Assembly: GCA_029204225.1 (NCBI GenBank)
Contig: MU831961.1
Coordinates: 1-64,000 of the forward strand
Reading direction: 5' to 3'
Length of the DNA: 64,000 nucleotides
Origin: Diphasiastrum complanatum
Taxonomy: Eukaryota > Streptophyta > Lycopodiopsida > Lycopodiales > Lycopodiaceae
The position numbers and the translations under genes were made by a program. Every line of letters begins with the position of its first letter. The stretch's first letter is position 1. The notes beneath the pieces were generated by a model that searched no databases, was not told the origin of the DNA, and saw only the letters and a list, made by a program, of their open reading frames with translations. Shown piece after piece: positions 46,319-57,508 of the stretch.

Positions 46319-47220
46319 TTATTAAGTGCTACATACATGGCTCCTCATGGTATGACCTGTGGCTCTATGAGCTACGTAAGTCTGGGTAGTATGAAGTCTC
46401 TGGTCTCTATGTCTAGAGAGGTCATCGTTGTCTATCCGTGATATTCTACAAGGGTGTAATTTGAAGTTGCACGTCAGAGTGGCTCTAGCTAAACTGGTTG
46501 ACATAGACTCTGTCGTAGTAAAAGCATCTCTTTGAGTGACCATGAGTGTGCCACAATGTGGATCCTCATATGTTATAATCGATCTCAGTGTGACAGGTGT
46601 GTCTCGAAATAGGCAATCATACCACCCTTTGATCTTATAGTAGATTGGGCATCTGAATAAGAAGTGATCCTCAGACTCACCTCTCACAAAGAACATAGCG
46701 GGCAAATCCTCCCCTCCCGCGAGGCATCTAGTCTCAATCTTCAGCTGATGTGATGAGACTCGGAGTTGGCCCAATATGAATCTCTGATCGTATGATAATC
46801 CTAAGTCCAAGTAGCGTGGTAGAATTGGGAACCCTATTTTATCACGTCATGCTCGACCAAGATATGCTCAATACAAAAAATATCTGATGTAGTCGTGGGT
46901 ACCTGAGGGAAGGTCCATGATAGAGATACCAAATGTGTCAAGTAAGCGAAAGGCCTCGAAAAACCATGATAGACAATACATGACTATGAAGATGCTGCAA
47001 TGATGTGAGTGTGCTTGTGTGTATCTTTGTGCATCCAAGGTGCTGACCAAAGATGGCATCAACCTGTAGAGGTGGGACTATAAACTTTGCCAGAATGATC
47101 TGATGTGGGATGATGGCTTAGCTCGTATCGTATGTGATAACATAAAAATCTGTAAGTGTGAGATACTGGCCCAATTAGACGGGGTGAGACCTGAACACCA
47201 TGCCTTGGTGGTAGGCCGTT
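46319..47220 (-). pseudogene. LINE C-terminal fragment (-), heavily mutated
   Basis: Minus strand remnants of the same LINE family: a stretch like HLVSLSWTFPQVPT (about 46900), QRFILGQLRVSSHQLKIET (46750-46810), the knuckle region SEDHFLFRCPIYYKIKGWYD and CLFRDTPVTLRSIITYEDPH. Several frameshifts and stops. No 3' microsatellite tail is attached. Confidence 0.7.
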
Positions 47221-47819
47221 GGTGGGGTCTAGCCTATCACTTTTCCTAGTGTTTTCCTCTTATATTTGTAGATTGTCAATTTCAAACCCTTGTTTGCTAA
47301 TTTTCGAAGGAAAATAGTTTGTAGGTTGCTAGAATTTGGCTGTAAAAGATCTATTCTGTCTCGTTCTCTTAGGAATTGAGGTGAAAAAAGCTTATTTGTG
47401 CTTTGTTTCAAGTGCTTTTGTTGCTGGTTTTTGCACACTTTTGCAGGTTGCTCCGCTTTTTCTTGGCTAGTTTCTGCTATGGCATCTTGTAGTGATACTA
47501 CACATGATTCTCAAAGGATTGATGCACTTTCTGCCAAAGTTGATGGCTTGGAGTTGATGTTGAAGCAAATCTTAGAGCAATTGAAGCTTGGCCATGCACC
47601 TGAAAGAGTCAGTGGTACAGGGAATTTGGGTGGTGAGCCTGGTTCTATTGAAAGAGTGCATGATGACCCACCACTTGAGTCTGAAGTTTGTACAACCTTC
47701 CTGCAAGAATGCCCTCAGCTACTACTTCATTGTCCTTCCTTTTGATGAGACACCATTCTTCATCAAATTGACACCAAAACTAAATCCCGAGCACTTTCTC
47801 CAACTGCAATAAGTTGTCC
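47221..47819 (+). pseudogene. Possible gypsy gag N-terminus
   Basis: ATG near 47479 starts MASCSDTTHDSQRIDALSAK, followed by a Leu-rich helix (GLELMLKQILEQLKL) and an acidic segment; the frame ends at 47745. Short N-terminal helices of this style occur at the start of some plant gypsy gag proteins, including the one at 60718. Upstream AT-rich sequence could be its leader. No downstream gag domain remains. Low certainty. Confidence 0.35.
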
Positions 47820-48846
47820 TCTCACTCGAGTAAAGTAATCTGTTATCGATTCACCTGGTACCCATCTTTGATGTATGTAGCTTATTAGTTAAGAAGAAAT
47901 TCGAGATTGATTTACAATATCGTACAGATATCCTAAGCCTCCTTGGGTCCAACAACATCTCTGATGTGAGGAATAATCATATCTTTAACATACAAATTAA
48001 TAATACGATGAGTTGCTCTCCTCCGCTTCAGATACTCTCGCAACTCCATGTCTGTAGTTGGAGGTATCTCAACACCTATGACAATGTCCCCATATTCACA
48101 TTCGGAGAACATTTTGCATCTTCAACTTCCAAATGCTAAAGTTTGTACCATCTGGCGTACTACATTCCGATAACACAACATCATTCAATCCTGCCATCGT
48201 CAAACAACAATACTGATCTCTAGCAACTTTTTCGACAATCTGATCTCCTCCTAGAAGATCCACGTTGTCCTTACAACAACGTTGACTCCACATGCAATTA
48301 ATGCTCCTTCAAAAATCTGATTGCACACCTACAAAACCAATCACTCTCCCTCACGTAGAATCTCGACAACTTCCAAGATTAAGAAGCTAGCTACCATGTT
48401 GGAATTTGATGCTCAAATTCAAGATAGGAGTGAACTAATCATATTAGCACTCTTACACACCAATCAAGATCAACATAAGAGATTTAAGAAAACTCAGATC
48501 AATTGAAGAATGAGCATAGCTCTCTACAATGGAATGAATTGAGGCGGGGGACCAGCCCTCCTTATATGATTTCTCTAGTCCTTAGCAAACGCTAAAAGCA
48601 TATAGCAAAAAAGCAAAAAGGAAAAAGCTGATTACTATAGTTGCTCTTTATTTTGGGTAAAAACCTTTATTAAATTTCTAAGTGAAAAATCATGTTCTAT
48701 TCTAGCACTGGTGTGCCCTCCTACATGCAAGACTAATAAGCTTGACTGTAGGACTTTGACATACTAAAAATATAAATGGCCCCTAAAATAGCTCGCAGGC
48801 ATGGCCAAACCAACAATAGGGGTGCAAATAAACATTAATTTCTAAT
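47820..48846 (-). mobile_element. Copia remnant (-): LTR and gag start
   Basis: About 48395-48846 is a diverged relative, in reverse, of the copia LTR at 56649-57071 (shared AGCACTC, GAATTGA, AGCTCGCAGGC). GCTACCATG at 48389 is a decayed primer-binding site. Downstream on the minus strand, 48293-48096 reads ECSTPDGTNFSIWKLKMQNV, a typical copia gag start, and further gag-like sequence (VIPHIRDVVGPKEA) continues to about 47850 with stops. The rest of the element is gone. Confidence 0.6.
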
Positions 48847-49089
48847 AGATCTTACTTAAATACAAGTGGAGGAACGAAGGAATTTCAAGAAGCTAATGCA
48901 TCAAGGAGAATTGCAATTTATCAAGATGGTCAAGTAAGATACTTGGATCGTGGGCCATCTACATCTAGTGCTTAGGAAGTTGGGGTCCCTAGGATAGGGA
49001 GCATCCCGAGGGGCCATCCACACCAATTGCATATCGGAGTGTGGAATGGTTATCGCGTCCACTCATCCTCTTCTGTAGCGAATTTGATT

Positions 49090-49800
49090 GATTTTATTTC
49101 ATAGGGAGATATTCTATTGTTCACAAAGACTCATGCGAGCCAGGAGCGAGGCTCACCTATGTTCCAGGGTTTCAAATGGGCCTCCCTATATACAGCTGAG
49201 ACACATTCCTCGAGTGGTAAAGGTTTTGGAGAGATTCATTATCACTTCATATAGAGTTTCTCAGTCAGAATGAGCATGCACGACGTCTTTAGTTAAGTAT
49301 TTCAAGACGATGCAATGGTTTTGACAGGGATCTCTTTTTTGATGTAGGTTACTTCCCTTCTGGGACTTCCTCCCTTGTTGAGAGTACTGGCTCCCCATAT
49401 AGTGATTTATCGACAGATATTCAAAAAGGGGCAACATCTTTTCACAAGTGACATTAATGCCAGGAACACTTCTCGTCAAGCTAAGTTTCACTCAGTTGAT
49501 GAAATACGTATCCATGCTCTTGATTGTGATGAGTTGGGAGTCACCAGGACTTCAGCTGACACACTAGGTCCTATCTGCTGAAATTTGGAGAACCACATGA
49601 GCTAGCCATCTATAATGGTCCAGCTTGTTGGCTTGATTCTAGGGGTTTCACATGACACCCTCAAAGTGGCAGTCACAACATAGTGGGTTACCTCATGGGA
49701 TCCCCTGCCTCCATCCCTCTTATTTTTTACTTCCTTGTATCTCCCACTACTTTATTTGACCACGTTTTCCTCTCTTTTCATCTCGAGATGCTGGTACAAC
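49090..49800 (+). pseudogene. LINE endonuclease domain, broken
   Basis: Broken frames contain ILLFTKTHASQERGSPMFQGF (start of an AP-endonuclease-like domain; the usual catalytic Glu position is altered), then INARNTSRQAKFHSVDEIRIH (GDFNAR-like motif near 49450), DELGVTRTSADTLGPIC, and a decayed SHNIVDYLM-like stretch near 49670. Such domains nick target DNA for target-primed reverse transcription. Stops and shifts rule out activity. Confidence 0.55.
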
Positions 49801-50245
49801 TGCTCCTCGGGCGCCACCCACGCAGGAGATGGATGATGAGATCTATATAGAGTTCTATAGACAGGCACAGGCTGACGCACGGGCTTTACGGCATTCGAGG
49901 AGGACCGACAGGCAGAGGGATAGGGCTGAGGAGGGGGATGATGAGGGCTTGGAGGGTGGAGAGGAGCTCAAGGCTGACTATCAGGAGGAGGAGTGGGTTG
50001 AGGGGGATACGGAGCAGGATGAAGAGATGGGGGCGGAGGCACAGGGCGATGACCTGGTTGACCTGCTGGTGGACCCTGATGCGGAGACAGAGGAGGAGCC
50101 AGCCATTCCTGCACGTAGGCCTAGAGGGAGACCTAGAAGTTCTGGTAACCTCTTTACTTCACCAATTACCTCACGACAGTGCTCTAGATATGCAGGCCAC
50201 TTTCCTTTCTTCCTATCTCCATATTGCTACCTCTCTCCTGGATGA
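49800..50245 (+). other. Acidic linker ORF in LINE
   Basis: A 138-codon frame from 49829 is very rich in Asp/Glu and Arg (EEGDDEGLEGGEELKADYQE, EEEPAIPARRPRGRPRSSGN). RPRGRPR resembles an AT-hook. It is in a different frame from the RT and has no counterpart in the LINE copies at 42.8-44.8 kb or 58.2-63.2 kb, so it may be inserted sequence. Confidence 0.4.
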
Positions 50246-52349
50246 CCTCCGCATATGGACCGACTACGCTACCAGCCTATATACCATACCCACAAACACA
50301 CCCACCTCTATCTCTCCACGCCCTTCTGAGTTCACCTTCTTCACCTCTGACATGGTACTCGCGGCCATCAAGAGAATGAAGTCCCATAAGGCAAGAGATA
50401 TTGAAGACCTCGAATCTGAACTCCTAACCCATGCTTCCGACCTCCTTGCTCCCACAATAGCCACTCTCCTCAATTCCGCCGTTGTTTCTGGTTTCCCTTC
50501 ATCCTAGTGCACCAACATCATCCATCCTATTCATAAAAATGGTGATCCCATGATTCCTGGTAATTACCGCACTATCATGATTGGGCATGTTCTCACGAAG
50601 CTCTATGGCACCATACTCCAGTCTGCAGTGAGCTCAGAAGCGGAAAACCGGAGATTACATGTATTGGGGCAGGCAGGTTTTAGATCTCATTATTCTACCA
50701 CTGACCATGTCTTCACACTCTGAGCTTTGATTGAGGAAGCTAAGTACAGGAAAGAGAGGGTATACTGTTGTTTTGTGGACTTCAGGAAAGCCTTTGATTC
50801 TGTACCACGCTCCCTACTCATTCAGAGACTTTGTGACCTTGGTTTCTCCACAGATATTGTTCTAGCAGTGATGGCTCTTTATGAGAAGGTCTTGGGATGT
50901 TTCCGACGTGACAGTGGCCTATTTGATCACATTTGGAGCACCATTGGGGTGAAACAGGGATGTTCTCTTTCACCGGTTCTCTTTGGATTATACATTGATG
51001 AGTTAGAGCGAGTCATCTCACAGTGTGGCGGGGCTGGATGTAGACTTGGCACCATTCTGATTGCTATTCTCCTCTATGCGGATGATGTGGTACTTGTATC
51101 CCCGACCAGAGAGGGATTACAGAGGCAGTTGGATTGTTTACAGGGATTTTGTACCAGATGGGGATTGGGGGTGAACACTACGAAGACCAAAGTTATGGTC
51201 TTCAACACTTCTCGAGCTTTCATGCAACGCCAGGAGTTCACCCTAGATGGGCAGGCCTTAGAGGTAGTTTCCTCTTATACTTATTTGAGAATACTCTTTT
51301 ATGGTCCTACCTTTAGCATGCGACAGGCGGCCACCACCCGACTTGGGAAGGGGCACTCCTCTCTTGTTCAGCTTGAGCGGTTTTGCTTCAAGAAGCTCAT
51401 CAGAGATGCTCCTAGTAAGTGTAGACTTTTTGATACTATTGTCACCCCCATTGCCATGTATGCAGCAGAGACATGGTGTACTGGTCTCTCATCATCACAC
51501 TGGGCCAGCATTTCACGATTACAGACCACTATGTTAGCTCGTATGATTCAAGCGAAGCCCTCAGTTCCGCACGAGATCCTTCTTGCAGAGTTTGCCGTTC
51601 CACCCATTCAGATAGATGCCGCTTTACATCTTATCACATATATTCAGAGAGTCCAGGCTCTGCCCGATGCAGATATGAGATATACACAGATAGCACTTGT
51701 TTCCTCACACTCACTTCATGACCAGGGCTATCGACTGTCGTGGTTCTCCCAGGCATCCCACTTCCTCCTTGAGTCATTTGGTATCCACATTACAGAGCTC
51801 CCCTCAGGTACTCATCAGTATATCAGGCGCGTCTTATATCGGGCATACCTCGATCATACTTGGAGGCGACAGCGTGGGGTTAAACCCGACTGTTACTGGA
51901 CTCACTTTATTGAGCTTGACATAGCAGGGTTCCCAGTTTTGCCACACTATTTGGACTCAGGGTTATCACACTGCTTCAGATTTACATTGGGCCAGCTTCG
52001 CGTATCATCACATCAGTTGGCTATTGAGACTGGGAGATTCCAGGGTATCCCGAGAGCGGAGCGGATTTGTCAGTTATGCTCCTTGGATGAGGTGGAGTCA
52101 GAGGAGCACTTTATCTTTAGGTGCCCAATATATTACCAGATCAGAGGGAGATACCACTGTTTGTTCCGTGACACACCCGTCACCCTACGATCCCTCCTAG
52201 CCTATGAGGACTCCAGATGCGCTGCACTCATGATACGGGAGATGTTTATACTACGACAGGGGCTGTCAGACAGCCCAGCAGAGTCATGTTTCTCAGCCTC
52301 AGATCACTTCTTTCTTCTCCAGGAGGAGAGGACGAGACCTAGTATTTGA
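50165..52349 (+). pseudogene. LINE ORF2: reverse transcriptase and C-terminal zinc knuckle
   Basis: One frame interrupted by a TAG at 50505-50507 and a TGA at about 50722, then open for 540 codons. RT motifs: YCCFVDFRKAFDSVPR (motif A, about 50765-50815), KQGCSLSPVLFGLYIDEL (motif B, about 50954), LLYADDVVLVS (motif C with catalytic YADD, about 51072) and GLGVNTTKTKVMVF (motif D). A long thumb/C-terminal region follows and then CQLCSLDEVESEEHFIFRC, a CxxC-x8-HxxxxC knuckle common at the end of plant LINE ORF2. Between ATFLSSYLHIATS and LLDDLRIWTDYAT about 260 bp present in the copy at 44 kb are missing. Lies in the host-gene giant intron. Confidence 0.88.
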
Positions 52350-52761
52350 TGATGATGATGATGGTGATGATGACTTACCTCCCCATAGAGATCGGAGACA
52401 GTGCCCCACACATACCCATGTTGCAGCACGAGCTACTCGACTTACCAGGAGGAGACCTCTTCACCCTCCTAGACGACGTCAGCGACCACCAGTGGCCCTC
52501 CATAGGGCCCGTATTACATCCTTTTACAGCATCAGCAGGACAGGATTGGATGATAGTGTCATACCCCACTCATGACTTTTAGCAGTATACATGCTCCCAC
52601 ATGTTTCATATATCATCACATCTATTTCAGTTCATAGCTTTAGATTTGTTATTTATGTTACCGTTTTGGAGACGTTTCATATGCTCCCATTGTTACCACA
52701 TACTTGACATGTACATTTACTAGTCTTATATGCCTTTTGGCATGGAAAAGACATAAATAAA

Positions 52762-52765
<4 letters not shown>
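52350..52765 (+). other. LINE 3' untranslated region
   Basis: Starts with a short GAT repeat after the ORF2 stop and ends CTTTTGGCATGGAAAAGAC, AATAAAGC. Its last ~45 bp match 57454-57492 in another LINE copy. Confidence 0.7.

Positions 52766-52857
<92 letters not shown>
52766..52857. repeat. (TC)n tail of LINE, about 92 bp
   Basis: Pure dinucleotide repeat directly joined to the LINE 3' end. Frames through it read Arg-Glu or Ser-Leu repeats and are not genes. Confidence 0.95.
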
Positions 52858-52860
<3 letters not shown>

Positions 52861-52911
52861 CGCGCGCGCGCGTAAGAGTGGGGAACGTAACTCCCCCCAC
52901 TCTCCATCACG
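52858..52911. other. CG-alternating tract and inverted repeat at LINE/copia junction
   Basis: CACGCGCGCGCGCG (about 52860-52872), an alternating purine-pyrimidine run, is followed by an inverted repeat GAGTGGGG...CCCCACTC (about 52877-52903). Copia coding sequence starts at about 52912. Confidence 0.6.
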
Positions 52912-55900
52912 AATCCAATATTGAAGCCATAAACGCATAATGTGTTTCTTCACCAGCTTCACAATAGTATCCACTTGAACATGTCAATCTCTTAGCTCCT
53001 TGTTGACTCGATTCTCCCTCATCCAACATTTGACTATCTTGTATAGTCTCACAATACCATCTTGGTAACTTCTTTATAGGTGACGTAGAAGGAGAATAAG
53101 TATCAAATACTCTTGACCTGTCTTTTTGTTTACCAAGATCCAATTGTGTACTCACCCTTGGTACAATTTGTGTAGAAGCTGTATCACTTGGACCTGTACC
53201 TTCCTGAACATCATCTATAACAGGAGTTTTTGATGTAGGAGAAAATACATCCTCCTCATGATCTTCTAGGTTAGAAGACTCACTTTCTTCGAACACAACA
53301 TCCCTGCTCATAATCACCTTCTTACTGGTAAGATTATAAAGGCGATATGCCTTCTCTTCCTCATCATAACCAAGGAATAAACACTTGATTGCCATTGAAT
53401 CAAGTTTTTGACGATTATCTTTAAGAATATGAGCATATGCAATACAACCAAAAACTCGTAGATGATCCACTTTAGATTTTATACTTGTGAAAGCTTTTTC
53501 TGGAGTTCGATTGAGAACAGCTTTTGTAGGACTTCTGTTAAGTAAGTAAATTGCTGTACAAACTGCTTCGCCCCACAAATGATTCTTGAGGTTCTTACCT
53601 CGTAGCATGCTTCGAGCACTCTCCACAATAGACCTATTCTTTCTCTCAACTACTCCATTATGTTGTGGTGTATCAGTTGAAGCAAATTGTCTCTTGATTC
53701 CATGTTCTTTGCAGAATTCGTGGAACTCTGTAGATATGAACTCACTTCCCTTATCTGAACGTAGAATCTTTATTTGCTTTCTTGTTTGCTTCTCAACAAG
53801 CGATTTGAACTGAGTCAAGAACTTAAAAGCTTGACTCTTATACTTAACCAAGTATATCCATACTTTCCTGGAAACATCATCCACAAATACCATGAGTAGG
53901 ATGCTCCCGCTATAGACTCAATCTGCATGGGACCACATAAGTCTGTATGAACAAGTTCCAAGATGTCCTTGGCTCTCTCTATATGCTCCATCCTTAGGAA
54001 ACCGCATACAATGATGCTTGCCCATAACACATCCTTCACAGATTTTTTCCGAAGATACAATATTAGGTAATCCTATTACCATATTATTGTCTTTTAGAAC
54101 CTATAAGCTTTTATAGTTCAGATGTCCAAACCTTTCATGCCACATCCTGCTCTCCATGCTATCAGAAGCTGCATAAACCTGATGATCCGATGTAGACGTA
54201 TCAAGTTTGTAAAGTCGACCTTCCAAAAATCCTTTGACCACAACTTTGTAACCTTTGTTTTTGTCTTTGATAAGACACTTCTGATCATCAAACTCACTTT
54301 CATGTTTTGTTTAGCGATAGCAGAAACTGAAAGTAAATTCTTCTTTAAACTTGGAACATAGAGAACATTCTTAATTTCTCCTATATTCCCTAAAGGTAAA
54401 TGTAAAGTCCTCAACCAAGAATCCTATTCTAGGCATGCCAATAATAGCAACAAAAGGGAAACAGATGGTGGACAAACCAAACCAACCAAACCTAGATCGA
54501 ACGGATCTAGCCCCCAAGCTATGGATTAATCTCAAAGAGGAGTGAGGCACCACACCAGCAGCATACGGCTACTAGTCTCACAATCAAGGATACACTAGTG
54601 AGAGCCCAATACGTATACTTATACCCTCCAAGGCCCATGCACCACTAGTAGTGCACTGTGACACCTCATTGGACACCTCTGCAGCCTATCTAGGCCACGT
54701 CATCGAGTTCCCCAATGACACATTAATAGACCCGTACAAATCCACCATCATGAGTTTAGGCCTACAACCATTAATTATGACCTTATACACATAAGGGCCC
54801 CAATTCCCTTATAGTCATAACTAACTTACGGGTTGTTGGTCTACCGATCTCTAGTGTGGACACGCTACCCGAGACCAATCATGGGCATGACATTCTTCCC
54901 CCCTTATTCAAGTTCTATCCTCAGAACTTAAAATTGGGGAAGTTCCTCCTTAAGCTTCCTTCCTATTCCCAGGAATCATCATCGTCTGTGCAATTTTTTG
55001 GTTGATTTGTCCACCATCTGTTTCCCTTTTGTTGCTTATTATTGGCATGCTTAGAATAGGATTCTTGGTTGAGGACTTGACAGTAAATGTACTCTCACTG
55101 TACCTCGACCTTTGATGTCGTAAGAAGAATTGTCTCCAAGCTTGACATGTGCATTTACACCACTGTCATCAAACTGTGTAAACCACTCACAATGTGGGAT
55201 CATATGTTGCGTTGCTCCAGAATCACCAACAGTCATTAGAGTTCTTTGATGTTGAAGCTGAGAATAACTCATAGCATCCCACAGCTTCACTTTTGTCATC
55301 GTCTTCAATGAAGTTGCCTGACTGCTTCTTCTTGTCCTGGATAGCCTTCTTTTTCCTGCACTCAAACGCAAAGTGACCATATTTACCACAAAAGTTACAA
55401 TTACCATTTCTCTTTGGATTGGACTTGGAACTGTCTCCTTTTTTTGTATTGTCCTTGCTTTTCTGCTTCTGATCCTTTTTACCTCCTTTCTTTTTGCCCT
55501 TCTTACCTTGATTCTTGGTAAAGAAACCTAGCTCCTTCAAATCTTCCCTAGACATCAAGTTTTGTCTTCGTAATTCTTCGCAACCCATTTAGCTCGTCGA
55601 ATGTCGGCGATCTGTCCCTCAAACTTAGTGTCATAACCAAGTTTTAATATTGAAATGGTAAGCTATTCAAAACAATTTCTACAAGAGTATTATCAAGTAC
55701 AATTTCCCCTATCGAAGACAACTGATCTCTTAGATCCTTCACCCTGGTAATAAAATCTGTAATAGATTCTTTTGATTGACTTACTCACCGTTTCATATGT
55801 ATTCCTAAGAATATCCCATGCATCCTTAGGCCCGACTGCATTCCTGATCAAAAGGAATAACCTTATCCTTCACGGATAAGTTGATGATATGGTGTGCACG

Positions 55901-56041
55901 TTGCACCCATTTCTCAAATGTCCTTCTATCTTGATCGTTGAGATCGTGAGCCATCACCTCGTCCCGTGACAATTTCCCAATAATCTGTGTCTTGAAGTAT
56001 ATTTTGAAATTTGAACTTCCACAAGCTGTAGTTAAATCCAT
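52912..56041 (-). pseudogene. Copia gag-protease-integrase, broken
   Basis: Read from 56041 down: gag start (MDLTTACGSSNFKIYFKTQ, WVQRAHHIINLSVKDKVI), gag zinc knuckle CNFCGKYGHFAFEC (about 55410, CxxCx4Hx4C), protease active site DSGATQHM (about 55228), the MITE insertion, pre-integrase VPSLKKNLLSVSAI (about 54350), then an intact 328-codon integrase stretch (53893-52907). Its catalytic triad is visible: Asp in VFVDD, Asp in LRSDKGSEF and Glu in HNGVVERKNRS. After it come LFLGYDEEEKAYRLYN and an acidic spacer. Frameshifts occur in gag and between protease and integrase. The proteins package, mature and integrate the element's cDNA; this copy cannot. Confidence 0.88.
54405..55082. mobile_element. 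Mutator-type MITE inserted in copia
   Basis: 678 bp with terminal inverted repeats of about 80 bp (54405-54483 and about 55001-55082), starting CCTCAACCAAGAATCCTATT on both strands with few mismatches. It is flanked by a perfect 9-bp direct repeat GTAAATGTA (54396-54404 and 55083-55091). In the copia frame the site reads VRVHL, restored exactly if one copy of the repeat and the element are removed. 9-bp duplications and long TIRs are typical of Mutator-like elements. No coding capacity, so it is non-autonomous. Confidence 0.88.
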
Positions 56042-56280
56042 CTAACTTGCTTGACTTCGGAAGAACGGATTCATGAAGGCTCCCCATCGTTGTTGTACAA
56101 AAATGATGGGCTTTCCACTAAGAATATAATTGCAAGCAACAATTTTTGAGGACAACTACCTGTCCAATTATTTCCTTCCCTGGAGATTACCTGTCCAAAT
56201 CTTGCCTATCTGGTCTCTGCTTGTCCCAGATACTGCCTACCTCAGTTCTTCCTGCCTGTAGAAATCTGCTCACTGCCTGT

Positions 56281-56591
56281 CCAGTTAGTACCTGCCCTGA
56301 ATCAGACCTGGTCTGGTCTCTGCTGCCTCAAATCAGACCTGTCCGGTTAGCACCTGCCCTGAATCAGACCTGTCCTGGTCTTTGCTGCCTCATCTCCAGC
56401 TGCTGCCGCGCTCAGATGCTGCCTGCACCTGCTGTAACCTGTAGCTATGTGGCATGCACCAGAAGTGCCGCCCTCACATGCTGCCTGCACCAGATCTGCC
56501 ACCCTCAGATGAACCTGTACCAGCTGCTGCCACCCTCAGATGAACCTATACCAGCTGCTGCCGCCCTCAGAAGAGCTTGTACCAGCTGTGA
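56281..56591 (-). repeat. Minisatellites in copia leader
   Basis: A 62-bp unit is present twice (from 56281 and 56343; core CCTGCCCTGAATCAGACCTG). A 31-bp unit is present three times (from 56499, 56530 and 56561; core CCACCCTCAGATGAACCTG). They lie between the primer-binding site and gag. The long open frame on the plus strand here (56146-56604) is Cys/Leu/Pro-rich low complexity and is not taken as a gene. Confidence 0.75.
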
Positions 56592-56636
56592 CCTGCACCA
56601 ATAACTTCTTCCGTAGATCCCGATCTTAGGAACCCT

Positions 56637-56648
56637 GCTCTGATACCA
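56637..56648 (-). other. Primer-binding site of copia element
   Basis: GCTCTGATACCA on the plus strand, i.e. TGGTATCAGAGC in element orientation, directly beside the LTR. Confidence 0.88.
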
Positions 56649-57071
56649 TGATAGAATCTCAGTGATTCTCAAACTCGGAGTAGACTAATCTTATTAGCAC
56701 TCACAAAATAACCAAACTCAAGAGGAAGAAGAGGAATCACAAGAACAATGAACTGAATTGATCTAAATTTATTCAACTTGAAGGAGGGCGCCCATCTGCT
56801 CTTATAGAGACAGGACATGCTTTTAAGGCAAAAGCTATTTGCCTACTATAACATTTGGTAAAAGCAGTTATGCTAATTACTAAGTCTCAAGAATAGCAAT
56901 CTATGTTAGCATAATCATAATATAGTATTCTATACTATTCTAGCTAAATTGGTACTATCTTAGGTACCTAGTCAAACTTTGACTTTGACTTATACTAGAA
57001 ATAGAAATAAGACCTTGAACTAGCTCGCAGGCTGGCGTCTACAATTAATTAATTAACCATTAATTCTAACA
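56649..57071 (-). repeat. 5' LTR of copia element, 423 bp
   Basis: In element orientation it begins TGTTAGAATTAATGGTTAAT and ends ...ATTCTATCA. The start matches the LTR start at 63969 (TGTTAGGAATTAATGGTTAA), which shows both copia copies are one family. Confidence 0.88.
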
Positions 57072-57099
57072 GTTCTACCACCTCCACCTTCATTTATCT

Positions 57100-57508
57100 C
57101 AACTACGTTCACCAAGAGCCGCTTGCGAGAGCAAAAGGCTCTTAATGTCCGAGTCAAAGGTATTACGAACTCCCATGATGCTGTTGGTGAAGCTAAAAAG
57201 TTTCTTGAAGAGAGTCTTCAACACCAAAACAAGGATATTGATACCCCATGGCGGCCTAAGAATCTGAGATTGTTCAGAGTTAGTGAAAGAGCTAGAGCAC
57301 TGAAGAGATGCCAGTTGAATCTGTAAATGGTCTTCGTACCATATAATCCTGGACATTATCCTCTTCTTAGTTAGTTTGGTTTTTTTTTAGTTATGTTGTT
57401 TGACGGCACTGCTCTGTCTTGGTTCCACTTTATTTGATGTACTTGTTCGTCTTATACGCCTTTTGGCATGGAAAAGACGTTAATAAAGCTTCTTCTTCTT
57501 CTTCTTCT

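Larger units (their letters stand above)
48850..52857 (+). mobile_element. LINE, 5'-truncated, ending in a CT microsatellite
   Basis: About 4.0 kb of a non-LTR retrotransposon abutting the copia LTR end at 48846. Order: ORF1 C-terminal tail (IAIYQDGQVRYLDRGPSTSS, about 48917-48975), endonuclease (about 49090-49800), an acidic linker (49800-50160), RT and C-terminal domain (to 52349), a 3' untranslated region, and a (TC)n tail at 52766-52857. The sequence CTTTTGGCATGGAAAAGAC, then AATAAAGCTT, sits just before the tail and recurs before the tail at 57490. Confidence 0.85.
52912..57071 (-). mobile_element. Ty1/copia retrotransposon (-), 5' LTR to integrase, 3' part missing
   Basis: 5' LTR at 56649-57071, primer-binding site at 56637-56648, a repeat-rich leader (56042-56636), gag, protease, and integrase, ending abruptly after the integrase/RT spacer at 52912, where LINE-tail sequence begins. 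RT, RNase H and 3' LTR are absent. A 678-bp Mutator-type MITE interrupts it at 54405-55082. The same family is present, in the other orientation and with a complementary part, at 63151-64000. Confidence 0.88.

Noticed and set aside
56146-56604. 152-codon Cys/Leu/Pro-rich plus-strand frame
   Set aside because: It is antisense to the copia leader and built from the 62-bp and 31-bp minisatellites.
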